The position numbers and the translations under genes were made by a program. Source: an uncultured Salinisphaerales bacterium (lineage in GTDB: Bacteria; Pseudomonadota; Gammaproteobacteria; Nevskiales; CAJXLF01). From it: a stretch of DNA of 64,000 nucleotides. Position 1 is the stretch's first letter, and each line of letters opens with the position of its first letter. The DNA lies in NCBI GenBank assembly GCA_913055805.1, contig CAJXLF010000001.1, positions 210,761-274,760 of the forward strand. The letters run 5' to 3'. The notes under the pieces were generated by a model. The model saw only the letters and a list, made by a program, of their open reading frames with translations, was not told where the DNA came from and searched no databases. This document shows positions 36,833 to 44,890 of this stretch, in pieces.

Positions 36833-37987
36833 TCATTCCAGATTGGCAGCAAATTCCAGTTGGATGGCTTCAACGGGCGTGGCAAAACCAATACCCTGCG
36901 TACCGGCCAGCACCGAGGTGTTCACGCCAATCGCCAGTCCTTCCTCGGTGATCAGCGGGCCTCCGCTATTGCCGGGATTGATCGGCGCATCGGTCTGAAT
37001 CATGCGCAGCCCGGCGACTTCGCGGTAACCGGACAGCACGCCCGAGGTTACGGTATAGGCCAGCCCGGCCGGATTGCCAATGGTGTAGAGCTTCTCGCCC
37101 TGACGCAGATTATCCGATGCCGCGCTCTTCAGATACGGGCATTGACCGGCTGGCAGTTTGAACAGGGCCAGGTCGTAACGACTGGCCAGATCGCTGTGGT
37201 AAATCTCGAATTCCGAGCCATCCACCAGCGATACGGTGAAATTCTCGTAATTGGCTTCGCGGATTTTATCTTCCAGCGTCTCGTTCAGATTGTCGTCCAC
37301 ACGTTGTGGCAGGGTTTCGAGCTCGCCCTGGGTGACGCGCAGTTCCAGCTCCAGCCGTTCGATCTGTTTGCTGCTGGCGCGATTGGCCTTGGCTTCGGCT
37401 ACCAGTCTCTGCAGATAGGCAACCCGCTGCTGCAGTCTGTTCCGGTAGGCCAGGTACTGGGCCTGAAAATTCGGATCACGCTGTATCGATTGGCGAACCT
37501 GGTCCATCTCCAGATGAACCACGTGCTTATTGGTAATGACATGGCAGTCTTCACTGATAATGAACCCCGAGCCCTGCGAGCCCCAGGAAGTGGTGATAAA
37601 CACCGTGGCATTACGCGCCGCCTCAATCGGGTTTCCTGCGGGATGGCTTTGCGCCAGTCGGCCGGCTACACCGGTAAGTCGCACCGGCGCGATGTCAGGC
37701 TTGTCTGTCCCAGCCGGCGCCACAGCTGTAGTTTGCGTGGGGGATGTGGATTCAGCGGGTTTCCCTGGCGACAGAAAATAAAAAAGCGCCGCGGACACGA
37801 CCAGCAGCAAACCCAGCACAGGAAACAGCGGCAGACCGCCTTTGCCGGATTCCTGCGAATGAGAAGGCTGCGGCTGAACGCCGGCTTCAATACGCTCCTG
37901 GAACTGCCGGTATTTTTCGAAAATAATTCCACAGGCTTCGCATTCGAAGCTGTCGGTTTGCTGGTGTCCGCATTTCGGGCATTCCAT
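36833..37987 (-). CDS. Membrane-anchored trypsin-like serine protease with N-terminal zinc ribbon and coiled-coil insert
   Basis: 384 aa. It begins MECPKCGHQQTDSFECEACG, a CxxC...CxxC zinc ribbon, then one membrane helix (~52-72) and an HtrA-like protease. Catalytic residues: His in VITNKHVVH, Asp in SRYDLALFKL, Ser in INPGNSGGPL. Between His and Asp lies an unusually long, highly charged helical insert of ~90 residues (RNRLQQRVAYLQRLVAEAKA, ERLELELRVTQGELETLP) likely to form a coiled coil. There is no PDZ domain. AAGGA before 37987 supports that start over 38014. It probably acts outside the cytoplasm, with the ribbon inside. Confidence 0.82.
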   Translation of the reverse strand: MECPKCGHQQTDSFECEACGIIFEKYRQFQERIEAGVQPQPSHSQESGKGGLPLFPVLGLLLVVSAALFYFLSPGKPAESTSPTQTTAVAPAGTDKPDIAPVRLTGVAGRLAQSHPAGNPIEAARNATVFITTSWGSQGSGFIISEDCHVITNKHVVHLEMDQVRQSIQRDPNFQAQYLAYRNRLQQRVAYLQRLVAEAKANRASSKQIERLELELRVTQGELETLPQRVDDNLNETLEDKIREANYENFTVSLVDGSEFEIYHSDLASRYDLALFKLPAGQCPYLKSAASDNLRQGEKLYTIGNPAGLAYTVTSGVLSGYREVAGLRMIQTDAPINPGNSGGPLITEEGLAIGVNTSVLAGTQGIGFATPVEAIQLEFAANLE

Positions 37988-38042
37988 ATAATTTTTCCTT
38001 ATCCCGTTCCGCACTGACTTTAGTTATTTCGTGACCGGATGG

Positions 38043-39398
38043 CTAGTGTTTTTGTATTTCGCCAAAGTAAGCAGTGGCGGCCCGATTGACCTTGCCAGCC
38101 AGCAGCAGGGTGGAGGTCATGGTGGGAATGGCCATCAGGGCATACATGCCATCCACCAGCCCGATGATCGCCTTCAGGGACATCACCGCGCCGATCACCA
38201 CTAGCAATGCGTAAAACCAGATGTAGTGGCGCTGAAAGCCTGCGCCGATCAGGAAGCCCAGGCACTTGCTGCCGTAATACCATAGTGACAGCACGGTGCT
38301 CAGACTCAGCAGGAACACCATCAACGTCAGCAGATAGGCGCCCAGCCCCGGAAAGGCGGCTTCGAATGCTTCGGCGGTCAGGGTGACGCCGACGGATTCG
38401 CCATGCCAGACGCCGGTCACGAGAATCGCCAGTGCCGTGCAGGTGCAGACGATCAGGGTGTCGATGACCGGCCCCATCATGGCCACCAGGCCTTCGCGGA
38501 TGGGCTCATTGGTGCAGGCCGCGCCATGCGCCATGGATTCGGTGCCGATGCCGGCTTCATTGGAAAAGGCGCCACGGCGAATACCCATGATCAACACGCT
38601 GCTGAACACGCCGCCGGCCACGGCATTGCCGGTGAAAGCGTCGGAGACAATCAGCCTCAGCGCCGCCGGTATCTCTTGCCAATGCATGGCCAGCAGCCAC
38701 AGGGTCATGCCCAGATAGAGCAGCACCATGAGGGGCACCAGGCGCGCGGCCACCCAGCCCACGCGCCAGATGTTGCCCAGAATGACCATGAGCACAATGC
38801 CGGCAATCAGCAGGCCCATCACCAGATCGAAAGTGAAGTGACTGTCAGGCGAGGCCAGGCCGGCGGGGACGGCGATCACGTCGCGCAGGATCTGCACCAG
38901 CTGGTTGACCTGGAAAATGGGCAGGGTGCCGAACAGGCCGGCGATGCAGAACAGCCAGGCCAGCGGCAACCAGCGGCGCCCGAGGCCTTCGCGGATGACA
39001 TACATCGGACCGCCCTGCAGCACACCTTTACTGTCCCGGCCGCGATACATGATGGCCAGTGAGGCGGTATAGAACTTGGTGGCGACGCCCACCAGGGCCG
39101 TAACCCACATCCAGAAAATGGCGCCGGGGCCGCCCAGCGTGATGGCCACCGCGACACCGGCGATATTACCCAGGCCCAGGGTGCCGGACAGCGCCGTGCT
39201 CAGGGCGTGGAAATGCGGAATATGGCCGTCATCGTCCGGATTGTCGTAACGGCCGCTGAGAATGCCCAGCGCATGCGGGAAGTGCCGGTAGGGCAGCAGG
39301 CGCGAATAAAGCACGAAGAACAGGCCGCCGCCCACCATCAGCACCACCAGGGGCATGCCCCACATGAATTCGGCAAAGGCGGTGAAAAAAGCTTCCAT
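38043..39398 (-). CDS. AGCS-family sodium:alanine/glycine symporter
   Basis: 451 aa, about 10-11 membrane segments. Family signatures are visible: SGTLGLGNIAGVAVAITLGG (sodium-site region), GPGAIFWMWVTALVG, and GAFSNEAGIGTESMAHG. It imports a small amino acid with sodium. It lies 55 bp upstream of the protease gene on the same strand. Confidence 0.93.
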   Translation of the reverse strand: MEAFFTAFAEFMWGMPLVVLMVGGGLFFVLYSRLLPYRHFPHALGILSGRYDNPDDDGHIPHFHALSTALSGTLGLGNIAGVAVAITLGGPGAIFWMWVTALVGVATKFYTASLAIMYRGRDSKGVLQGGPMYVIREGLGRRWLPLAWLFCIAGLFGTLPIFQVNQLVQILRDVIAVPAGLASPDSHFTFDLVMGLLIAGIVLMVILGNIWRVGWVAARLVPLMVLLYLGMTLWLLAMHWQEIPAALRLIVSDAFTGNAVAGGVFSSVLIMGIRRGAFSNEAGIGTESMAHGAACTNEPIREGLVAMMGPVIDTLIVCTCTALAILVTGVWHGESVGVTLTAEAFEAAFPGLGAYLLTLMVFLLSLSTVLSLWYYGSKCLGFLIGAGFQRHYIWFYALLVVIGAVMSLKAIIGLVDGMYALMAIPTMTSTLLLAGKVNRAATAYFGEIQKH

Positions 39399-39470
39399 GG
39401 AAAAAGTAATGCGGAGAATACCCTTTCACTGTCCCACAGATGCAGGCTGATTTCGAATAGCCTGGCGGAA

Positions 39471-39662
39471 TCAGTCGTTTTCCTGCGAGGCTTCGATGAA
39501 CACCAGTCCTTCGTTGTCCACTTGCAAGGTCATCAAGATAGGGCTGCAGCAGACCTGGCAATCTTCGGTGTACTGCTGATCACCGGCGGAAGTGTCGACC
39601 AGTACACTGATGCCCTCCCCGCAGTAGGGGCAATGAACCAGGCACTCGGTGAGTTCATGCAT
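39471..39662 (-). CDS. CPXCG motif-containing cysteine-rich protein
   Basis: 63 aa. It has the family motif CPYCGEGISVLVDTSAG and a second CxxC (CQVCCSPI), a probable zinc-binding fold of unknown role widespread in gammaproteobacteria. Start at 39662 (MHELTEC); the longer frame overlaps msrA. It begins 7 bp after the msrA stop, so it is in the same operon. Confidence 0.85.
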   Translation of the reverse strand: MHELTECLVHCPYCGEGISVLVDTSAGDQQYTEDCQVCCSPILMTLQVDNEGLVFIEASQEND

Positions 39663-39669
39663 GAGTGGC

Positions 39670-40260
39670 CTAATGTCCGGCCTTGTCACCCCAAAGCTGT
39701 TCCAGACGCTTGTCGCGGCCGCAGCCAAAGCGATAGTAGTTGTAACGCAGCGGATTCTTCTTGTAATAGTCCTGGTGGTATTCCTCGGCCACGGTGAAGT
39801 TGTCGAATTTGGCGATTTGCGTCACGACAGGTTTGCCCAGCTCTTCCTCAACAGCCTCTCTGGAGGCTTTGGCCGCGGCCAACTCCGTCTCATCCGTGCT
39901 GAAGATGGCGGTGCGGTATTGCGAGCCTTTGTCGCAGAACTGCGCATTGGCGGTCAGGGGGTCGACGTTGTGCCAGAAATGGGTCAGCAGGTCGGCATAG
40001 CTGACTTTGGCCGGATCGTAGGTGACACGCACGGTTTCGGCGTGGCCGGTGCCGCCGGCGGACGTGGATTCATAGGTGGGGTTCGGGGTGTGTCCACCCA
40101 TGTAGCCGGAAACTGCTTCGACCACGCCGTCGAGTTTCTCGAAGTCTGATTCCACACACCAGAAACAGCCGCCGGCGAAGTAGGCGTCTTTCGTTTCAGC
40201 GGCCTGGGCGGTGCCTGCGAGCATCAGGCCGGCGAGTAGTGCGCTGATGAATCTGCTCAT
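39670..40260 (-). CDS. msrA: Peptide-methionine (S)-S-oxide reductase MsrA, exported
   Basis: 196 aa with a Sec signal peptide (ISALLAGLMLAGTAQA). The catalytic GGCFWCVE motif places the active Cys at 32. HWNV-type HFWHNVDPLTANAQFCDKGSQYR and a C-terminal RFGCGRDKRL with resolving Cys are present. It repairs oxidised methionines in periplasmic proteins. Its start overlaps the msrB stop by 4 bases (ATGA). Confidence 0.95.
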   Translation of the reverse strand: MSRFISALLAGLMLAGTAQAAETKDAYFAGGCFWCVESDFEKLDGVVEAVSGYMGGHTPNPTYESTSAGGTGHAETVRVTYDPAKVSYADLLTHFWHNVDPLTANAQFCDKGSQYRTAIFSTDETELAAAKASREAVEEELGKPVVTQIAKFDNFTVAEEYHQDYYKKNPLRYNYYRFGCGRDKRLEQLWGDKAGH

Positions 40261-40763
40261 GAGCGCAACTCCGGCAGTGCTTCGCCTTCCGGCACAAACT
40301 GCAGGGCCAGGCCGTTATTGCAGTAACGCAGGCCGGTGGGTTCCGGGCCGTCTTCGAAGACATGGCCCTGGTGACCGCCGCAGCGGGCGCAGTGGTATTC
40401 GGTACGCGGCAGGATCAGTTTGAAATCGCGCTTGGTGCCTAAAGCCTGTTCACTGATGGGCTGGTAGAAGCTGGGCCAGCCGGTGCCGCTGTCGTACTTG
40501 GTCGTGGAAGCAAATAGCGGATTCAGGCAGGCAGCGCACAGGAAAGTGCCGACACGCTTTTCGTCGTTCAGCGGGCTGCTGAAGGGGCGCTCTGTGTCTT
40601 CATGAAACAGCACGTCGAACTGGGCTTCGTTCAGGTGAGGGGCCCAGTGTTCCGGCGGTAGCTGCAGGCTGCCTAGTTTTTTTTCGCCAGCCACGGCTTT
40701 CAGACCGAGGCTGCCGAGTCCGATCAGGGAGGCTGTCTGGAAAAGAAAATGTCGGCGTTGCAT
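40257..40763 (-). CDS. msrB: Peptide-methionine (R)-S-oxide reductase MsrB, Tat-exported
   Basis: 168 aa. It begins MQRRHFLFQTASLIGLGS, a twin-arginine-type signal (RRHFLFQ) with a hydrophobic stretch. Four zinc cysteines are visible (76, 79, 125, 128, in CAACLNP and CARCGGH), plus the catalytic Cys148 in GLRYCNNG. The usual RYCINS motif is RYCNNG here, a mild departure. It works with MsrA on the opposite methionine sulfoxide epimer. Confidence 0.94.
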   Translation of the reverse strand: MQRRHFLFQTASLIGLGSLGLKAVAGEKKLGSLQLPPEHWAPHLNEAQFDVLFHEDTERPFSSPLNDEKRVGTFLCAACLNPLFASTTKYDSGTGWPSFYQPISEQALGTKRDFKLILPRTEYHCARCGGHQGHVFEDGPEPTGLRYCNNGLALQFVPEGEALPELRS

Positions 40764-40843
40764 GAGGTTTTCCTGCGCTGTTCAGGTTTTCGACCCCGGA
40801 CGGGTCAAAAGGGTTCATGCAGTAGACCGCGCCGCCCGGTAGT

Positions 40844-41374
40844 TCATTGCGCCACAGGGCGTTTCTTGAGCTTTCTCTGCAAGGTGCGCCGGTGCATGCC
40901 CATGGCGCGGGCCGCGGCTGAAATATTGCCTTCGTATTCCTTCAATACGCGCTGGATATGCTCCCATTCTAGCCGGCGCAGACTGGGCGGGTCATCAGGA
41001 ATATCAGGCGGCGTGGCGGCAGGTTCGAAGGCGGCCAGAATGCTGTCTGCATCCGCGGGTTTGGCCAGGTAGTTCACCGCGCCGCGCCGCATCGCTTCAA
41101 CAGCCGTTGGAATGCTGGCATAACCGGTCAGCAGCAGAATGCGTATGTCTTTGTCCAGTTGCAGCAGGGGAATAATCAGCTCAAGCCCGGATTCCGTACC
41201 CAGTTTGAGGTCCAGTACCACGTGACTGGGTTGCATCTGTTGTGCCTGTTGCAGGGCGGTGCGTGAATCCGTGGCTATCGCTACATTGAGTTCACGGCGT
41301 TTAAAGGCGCGTTCCAGCACCCGGCAGAATACCGGGTCGTCATCAATTATCAGGTAGTTCGGCTCAGGCATCAT
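40844..41374 (-). CDS. regA: RegA/PrrA-family response regulator
   Basis: 176 aa: receiver domain with acidic pocket (IIDDDP) and phospho-acceptor Asp55 (VVLDLKLG), and a short linker with several prolines. It ends in a Fis-type helix-turn-helix (GNISAAARAMGMHRRTLQRK), the layout of RegA/PrrA/ActR. The start ATG (41374 or 41371) lies inside the kinase stop region, an 8-11 bp overlap indicating coupling. RegA controls respiration, carbon and nitrogen genes in response to redox state. Confidence 0.88.
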   Translation of the reverse strand: MMPEPNYLIIDDDPVFCRVLERAFKRRELNVAIATDSRTALQQAQQMQPSHVVLDLKLGTESGLELIIPLLQLDKDIRILLLTGYASIPTAVEAMRRGAVNYLAKPADADSILAAFEPAATPPDIPDDPPSLRRLEWEHIQRVLKEYEGNISAAARAMGMHRRTLQRKLKKRPVAQ

Positions 41375-42641
41375 CGGCTGTCGTTGAGAGTGGAATGAGG
41401 ACGGTGGCACGGCTTCCCCCGGCGCTCAGGTTTTCCAGTATCACTTCGCCGCCCAGGCGTTCCAGCGTGGCGTTGGATAGCACCAGGCCCATACCGAGTC
41501 CACCGCTCTTGGTGCTGAAGAAGGCCTGTCCGGCCCGGGCCTGCTGTTGTTCAGTGAGGCCGGGGCCATGATCGTCGATGAACAGCCGTAGTCTGCCAGC
41601 CTCGATATCGGCCTGCAGGCCGATATGGTCTGCAGCGTTTTGCGCCGATGCATCTGCAGCATTGGTCAGCAGGTTTATCAATGCTTGAACCAGCGTCGGG
41701 TCGGTGACGATATGCGCCGACTTCAGTTGCCGGGAAAGATTCAGATCCAGCCGGGTTTCCGGGCGCAGCAGTGACCAGCGTTCGATGACCGTGGACAGAA
41801 GGGACTCGGCCGTTTGGGTGCCGCTGCTGTTTGCTTTCTGGCTGTTGTCTACAAGTTCGCGGATGCGTTGGCGGCAAAGCCCGATTTGACCGGCGAGGGT
41901 ATCGAGATCGTCTTTGCTGCTGTCCGGGCAGTCGGCGCGCATTTCGTCGACGAGGATGGCCATGGTCGACAAGGGCGTATTGAGCTCATGTGCAGTGCCT
42001 GCCGCCTGTGTGCCCAGCGCCAGCAGCTGTTCAGTTCGCAGGGCATCTTCACGTTGCCGTGCAAGTGCCTGATCACGCCTGCGCACGGCGGTGGCCAGCA
42101 CCGTGAGGAAGCCGGCGATGAGCAGGCTGCTGATAATGAAATTCGCCCACATGCCCAGCACATGCAGATTGAAATCGTCACCGCCGTGGCCATGAGCATG
42201 CGGCAGGGGGATGTGCCGCCACAGCAACAGGCTGTAGGCGATGATGCAGGCCAGGGCAATCGCCCAGGCATGCCGGGCAGGTAGTGTGGCGGCGGCAATG
42301 GCTATGGGCACCAGGTATAGCGACACAAAGGGATTCGTCGGGCCGCCGGCCCAGTACAGCAAGCTGCTGAGTACAGCGACATCCACCAGCAGATGTGTAC
42401 TGGCTTCCAAAACCGTGGGCGCCCAGCGTTCCAGAATGGCGGGGCGCAGGCGCCACCATACGAGCAGATTCCAGGTCGTAAGGGCGGCAATGAAGCCCAG
42501 TAAAGGCAGCAGCGGTAGTTGCATGCGCAGTACCGCCTCGGCAAAGGCGATGACGGCGAGCTGGGTAGCAATAGCAATAAAACGCAGCTGAAAAAGGCCG
42601 CTTAGTACTTTGCTGGGTGTGAATCCGAGAGTGCGTTGCAT
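41364..42641 (-). CDS. regB: RegB/PrrB-family redox sensor histidine kinase
   Basis: 425 aa. Six membrane helices in the first ~190 residues include the ubiquinone-binding GGPTNPF motif (99-105). The H-box GTAHELNTPLS carries His218. A cysteine at 238 (MRADCPDS), just after the H-box, is where the redox-active Cys of RegB lies. The ATPase boxes follow (LINLLTNAADAS, DDHGPGL, GGLGMGL). It senses quinone or redox state and phosphorylates the regulator encoded downstream. Confidence 0.9.
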   Translation of the reverse strand: MQRTLGFTPSKVLSGLFQLRFIAIATQLAVIAFAEAVLRMQLPLLPLLGFIAALTTWNLLVWWRLRPAILERWAPTVLEASTHLLVDVAVLSSLLYWAGGPTNPFVSLYLVPIAIAAATLPARHAWAIALACIIAYSLLLWRHIPLPHAHGHGGDDFNLHVLGMWANFIISSLLIAGFLTVLATAVRRRDQALARQREDALRTEQLLALGTQAAGTAHELNTPLSTMAILVDEMRADCPDSSKDDLDTLAGQIGLCRQRIRELVDNSQKANSSGTQTAESLLSTVIERWSLLRPETRLDLNLSRQLKSAHIVTDPTLVQALINLLTNAADASAQNAADHIGLQADIEAGRLRLFIDDHGPGLTEQQQARAGQAFFSTKSGGLGMGLVLSNATLERLGGEVILENLSAGGSRATVLIPLSTTADDA

Positions 42642-42794
42642 GATATTGGCAGGATTATCCGTCCAATAGGATAACGTTGAACCGCTGCGCTGGCTTGTAC
42701 TTGCGACAATTAGCCGCAGGGTCCTGTCACTGTCATTTGCTTTTCATGCAGGCGCGGGTAGCATTCAGAGCGGTTTCATTCACCGGTATCGATT

Positions 42795-43562
42795 ATGTCC
42801 AAGGCCTTCCGCTGGTTTGTGTTGTCTCTGTCGAGCCTGCTTGCCGGGCCGGCGCTGGCAGGTGGATTGCCGGTAACGGTCAGTCCTGATCTGATTCACC
42901 TGGCCGGTGATGAGGGTGACGCAGTGGGCCAGGCGCTAACCATCACCAATACCGGTCGCAATGCTGCAACAGTCAAGCTTCAGGCCGTCAACTGGATACT
43001 GGATGTCAGTGGCCAACGCCTGTTCAATCCGGTGGGCGAACAGCCCGACGATTGCCGCGACTGGTGGCAGGCCGGTTTTGCCGACCTGCTGGTAGAGGCC
43101 GGCGCCAGAACCATCCATAGCGTTGATGTACAGATTCCGGATGATCTGGAAGAAGAGCGGGAATGTCGCTTTGCCATCGCTGTGCATTCGTCTTCTGGCG
43201 AGCAGGAAAGAACCGACTACATCCCCCTATATGTCAATGCTGAAGGCGCTGAGCCGGAATTGGAGTTCGAGAGCCTGGCGATATTGACCGATGGCAAGGT
43301 CAAGCAGCCGGTGATCATGCTCAGGAATGTCGGTACCGCGCATGCGCGTGTCGTGGGCATGCTGGAAGGCGAGGATGCCCAGGGCCAGGAACTGGAGCTG
43401 GTGGTGCGCTCCACCGAAGTGCTGCCGAGAGAAACCCGTGCCGTGCCGCTCCTGGTGAGCCGGCGCGGCGGTGGTGAACTCTTCTGGAGTGCGCCACTCA
43501 AGGTCGAGGGCCGCATCATGTGGGGCGACGACGACATGGATATCAGCGGCGTGCTGCGCTAA
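42795..43562 (+). CDS. Exported Ig-fold protein, pilus-chaperone-like
   Basis: 255 aa with a signal peptide (FVLSLSSLLAGPALAG). The mature start (VTVSPDLIHLAGDEGDAVGQALTI... TNTG) and strand pattern resemble periplasmic chaperone Ig domains. No usher or pilin is nearby, and the donor-strand motif is not obvious. Likely two beta domains; function unknown. It is divergent from regB. Confidence 0.65.
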   Translation: MSKAFRWFVLSLSSLLAGPALAGGLPVTVSPDLIHLAGDEGDAVGQALTITNTGRNAATVKLQAVNWILDVSGQRLFNPVGEQPDDCRDWWQAGFADLLVEAGARTIHSVDVQIPDDLEEERECRFAIAVHSSSGEQERTDYIPLYVNAEGAEPELEFESLAILTDGKVKQPVIMLRNVGTAHARVVGMLEGEDAQGQELELVVRSTEVLPRETRAVPLLVSRRGGGELFWSAPLKVEGRIMWGDDDMDISGVLR

Positions 43563-43606
43563 GTCCAGAAACATCTTCGAACACGCTGACGGTCAGGACT
43601 TCTCCT

Positions 43607-43950
43607 GTCCTTCTCGATCAGTGCATACCCCGAGCGGTTGTGAGTGCTTTCGAAGTAAACCATCGAAGCGAGGAGCAGGGGCCCCATTTATGGGGATGTG
43701 ACCGCGTAGATGGGATAAGAATTTTGATTGCGCTACCGGTGATTAACTTTCTTTGTCCTTCTCAATCAACGCATAGGCAGAATGATTGTGAATGCTCTCG
43801 AAGTAAACGGCGGAAGGGCGGAGCAGGGGCCCCACGCAGTGGGGATGTGACCCCGTAAGCCGGAAAAGAATTTTGAGCGCTCTGTAGGTGACTATTTCTC
43901 TTTATCTTTCTCGATCAACGCATAAGCGGAATGATTGTGAATGCTCTCAA
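43607..43950. repeat. 148-149-bp tandem repeat containing the folE2 3' end (three copies)
   Basis: Copies begin at 43607, 43755 and 43904 (GTCCTTCTCGATCA and variants); the last is the genuine folE2 terminus. The middle copy still encodes [19 protein letters not shown] on the minus strand and the first a diverged FESTHNRSGYALIEKDRRS. The first two copies each carry a hairpin element (CCCCATTTATGGGG, CCCCACGCAGTGGGG) of the family described at 50661. Apart from this repeat, the 43563-43891 gap holds no gene. Confidence 0.8.
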
Positions 43951-44713
43951 AATTCTCCGACTCCACCACATAAGCCTTCACCCGGTCATCCGCATTCAGC
44001 TGCGCTGCGACGTCACGCACCAGGTCTTCCACAAACTTGGGGTTGTCGTAGGCTTTCTCGGTGACGTGTTTTTCATCCGGGCGCTTGAGGATGCCGTAGA
44101 CCTCGCATGAGGCCTGGCTTTCGGCGATATCGATCAGGTCTTCCAGCCACATGAAGCCGTCCAGCTTCACGTTAATGGTGATATGCGAGCGCTGGTTGTG
44201 GGCGCCGTAGTCGGAAATCTTCTTGGAGCAGGGGCACAGGCTGGTAGCAGCAACCACGACCTTGACCCAGATGTCTGTCTTGTCACCGCATTTTTCACCG
44301 ATGAAGGTGACGTCGTAGTCCATCAGGCTCTGTACGCCACTAACGGGTGCGGCCTTGTTGACGAAATAGGGGAAGCGCATCTCGATGTGACCGGCTTCCG
44401 CCTCCAGGCGATCAGTCACTTCGCTGAGCATTTCACGGAAGGATTCCACCGTGATTTCGTAGTCGTGGCCGTTCAGGATTTCCACGAAACGTGACATGTG
44501 CGTGCCCTTGAAGTTATGGGGCAGGTTCACGTACATGTTGAAGTTGGCCACGGTGTGCTGTTCGCCACTGCAGCGCTGTTTCACGCGCACGGGATGGCGA
44601 ATGTCCTTGATGCCGACCTTGTTTATCGGAATCTGACGTGAATCGGCCCGGCCCTGGACATCTTCGATCAGGCTGGACGCGGTATCAGGTAGAGACTCGG
44701 AAGAGGCGCTCAT
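43892..44713 (-). CDS. folE2: GTP cyclohydrolase FolE2 (type IB)
   Basis: 273 aa. Converts GTP to 7,8-dihydroneopterin triphosphate, the first step of folate and queuosine precursor synthesis, with flexible metal use. Signatures: [45 protein letters not shown] with the metal Cys, and a C-terminal [11 protein letters not shown]. FolE2 is often induced under zinc limitation; no Zur box was identified. Its 3' end is duplicated downstream. Confidence 0.95.
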   Translation of the reverse strand: MSASSESLPDTASSLIEDVQGRADSRQIPINKVGIKDIRHPVRVKQRCSGEQHTVANFNMYVNLPHNFKGTHMSRFVEILNGHDYEITVESFREMLSEVTDRLEAEAGHIEMRFPYFVNKAAPVSGVQSLMDYDVTFIGEKCGDKTDIWVKVVVAATSLCPCSKKISDYGAHNQRSHITINVKLDGFMWLEDLIDIAESQASCEVYGILKRPDEKHVTEKAYDNPKFVEDLVRDVAAQLNADDRVKAYVVESENFESIHNHSAYALIEKDKEK

Positions 44714-44890
44714 GAATGTTCCACTACTCGCGCTTGTTGCGCAGGAACAGACAATTGTAACAGACCGACTGGTTTGTAAACTGGTATTTAGCTGCCAAAC
44801 AGTGATAACAATAACGTCATAACTATTAGTTATTACCTTGTTGAGTCGCGAAAGCGCTCAACATTAAAGCGATACAGGTGGGAGAAAATC

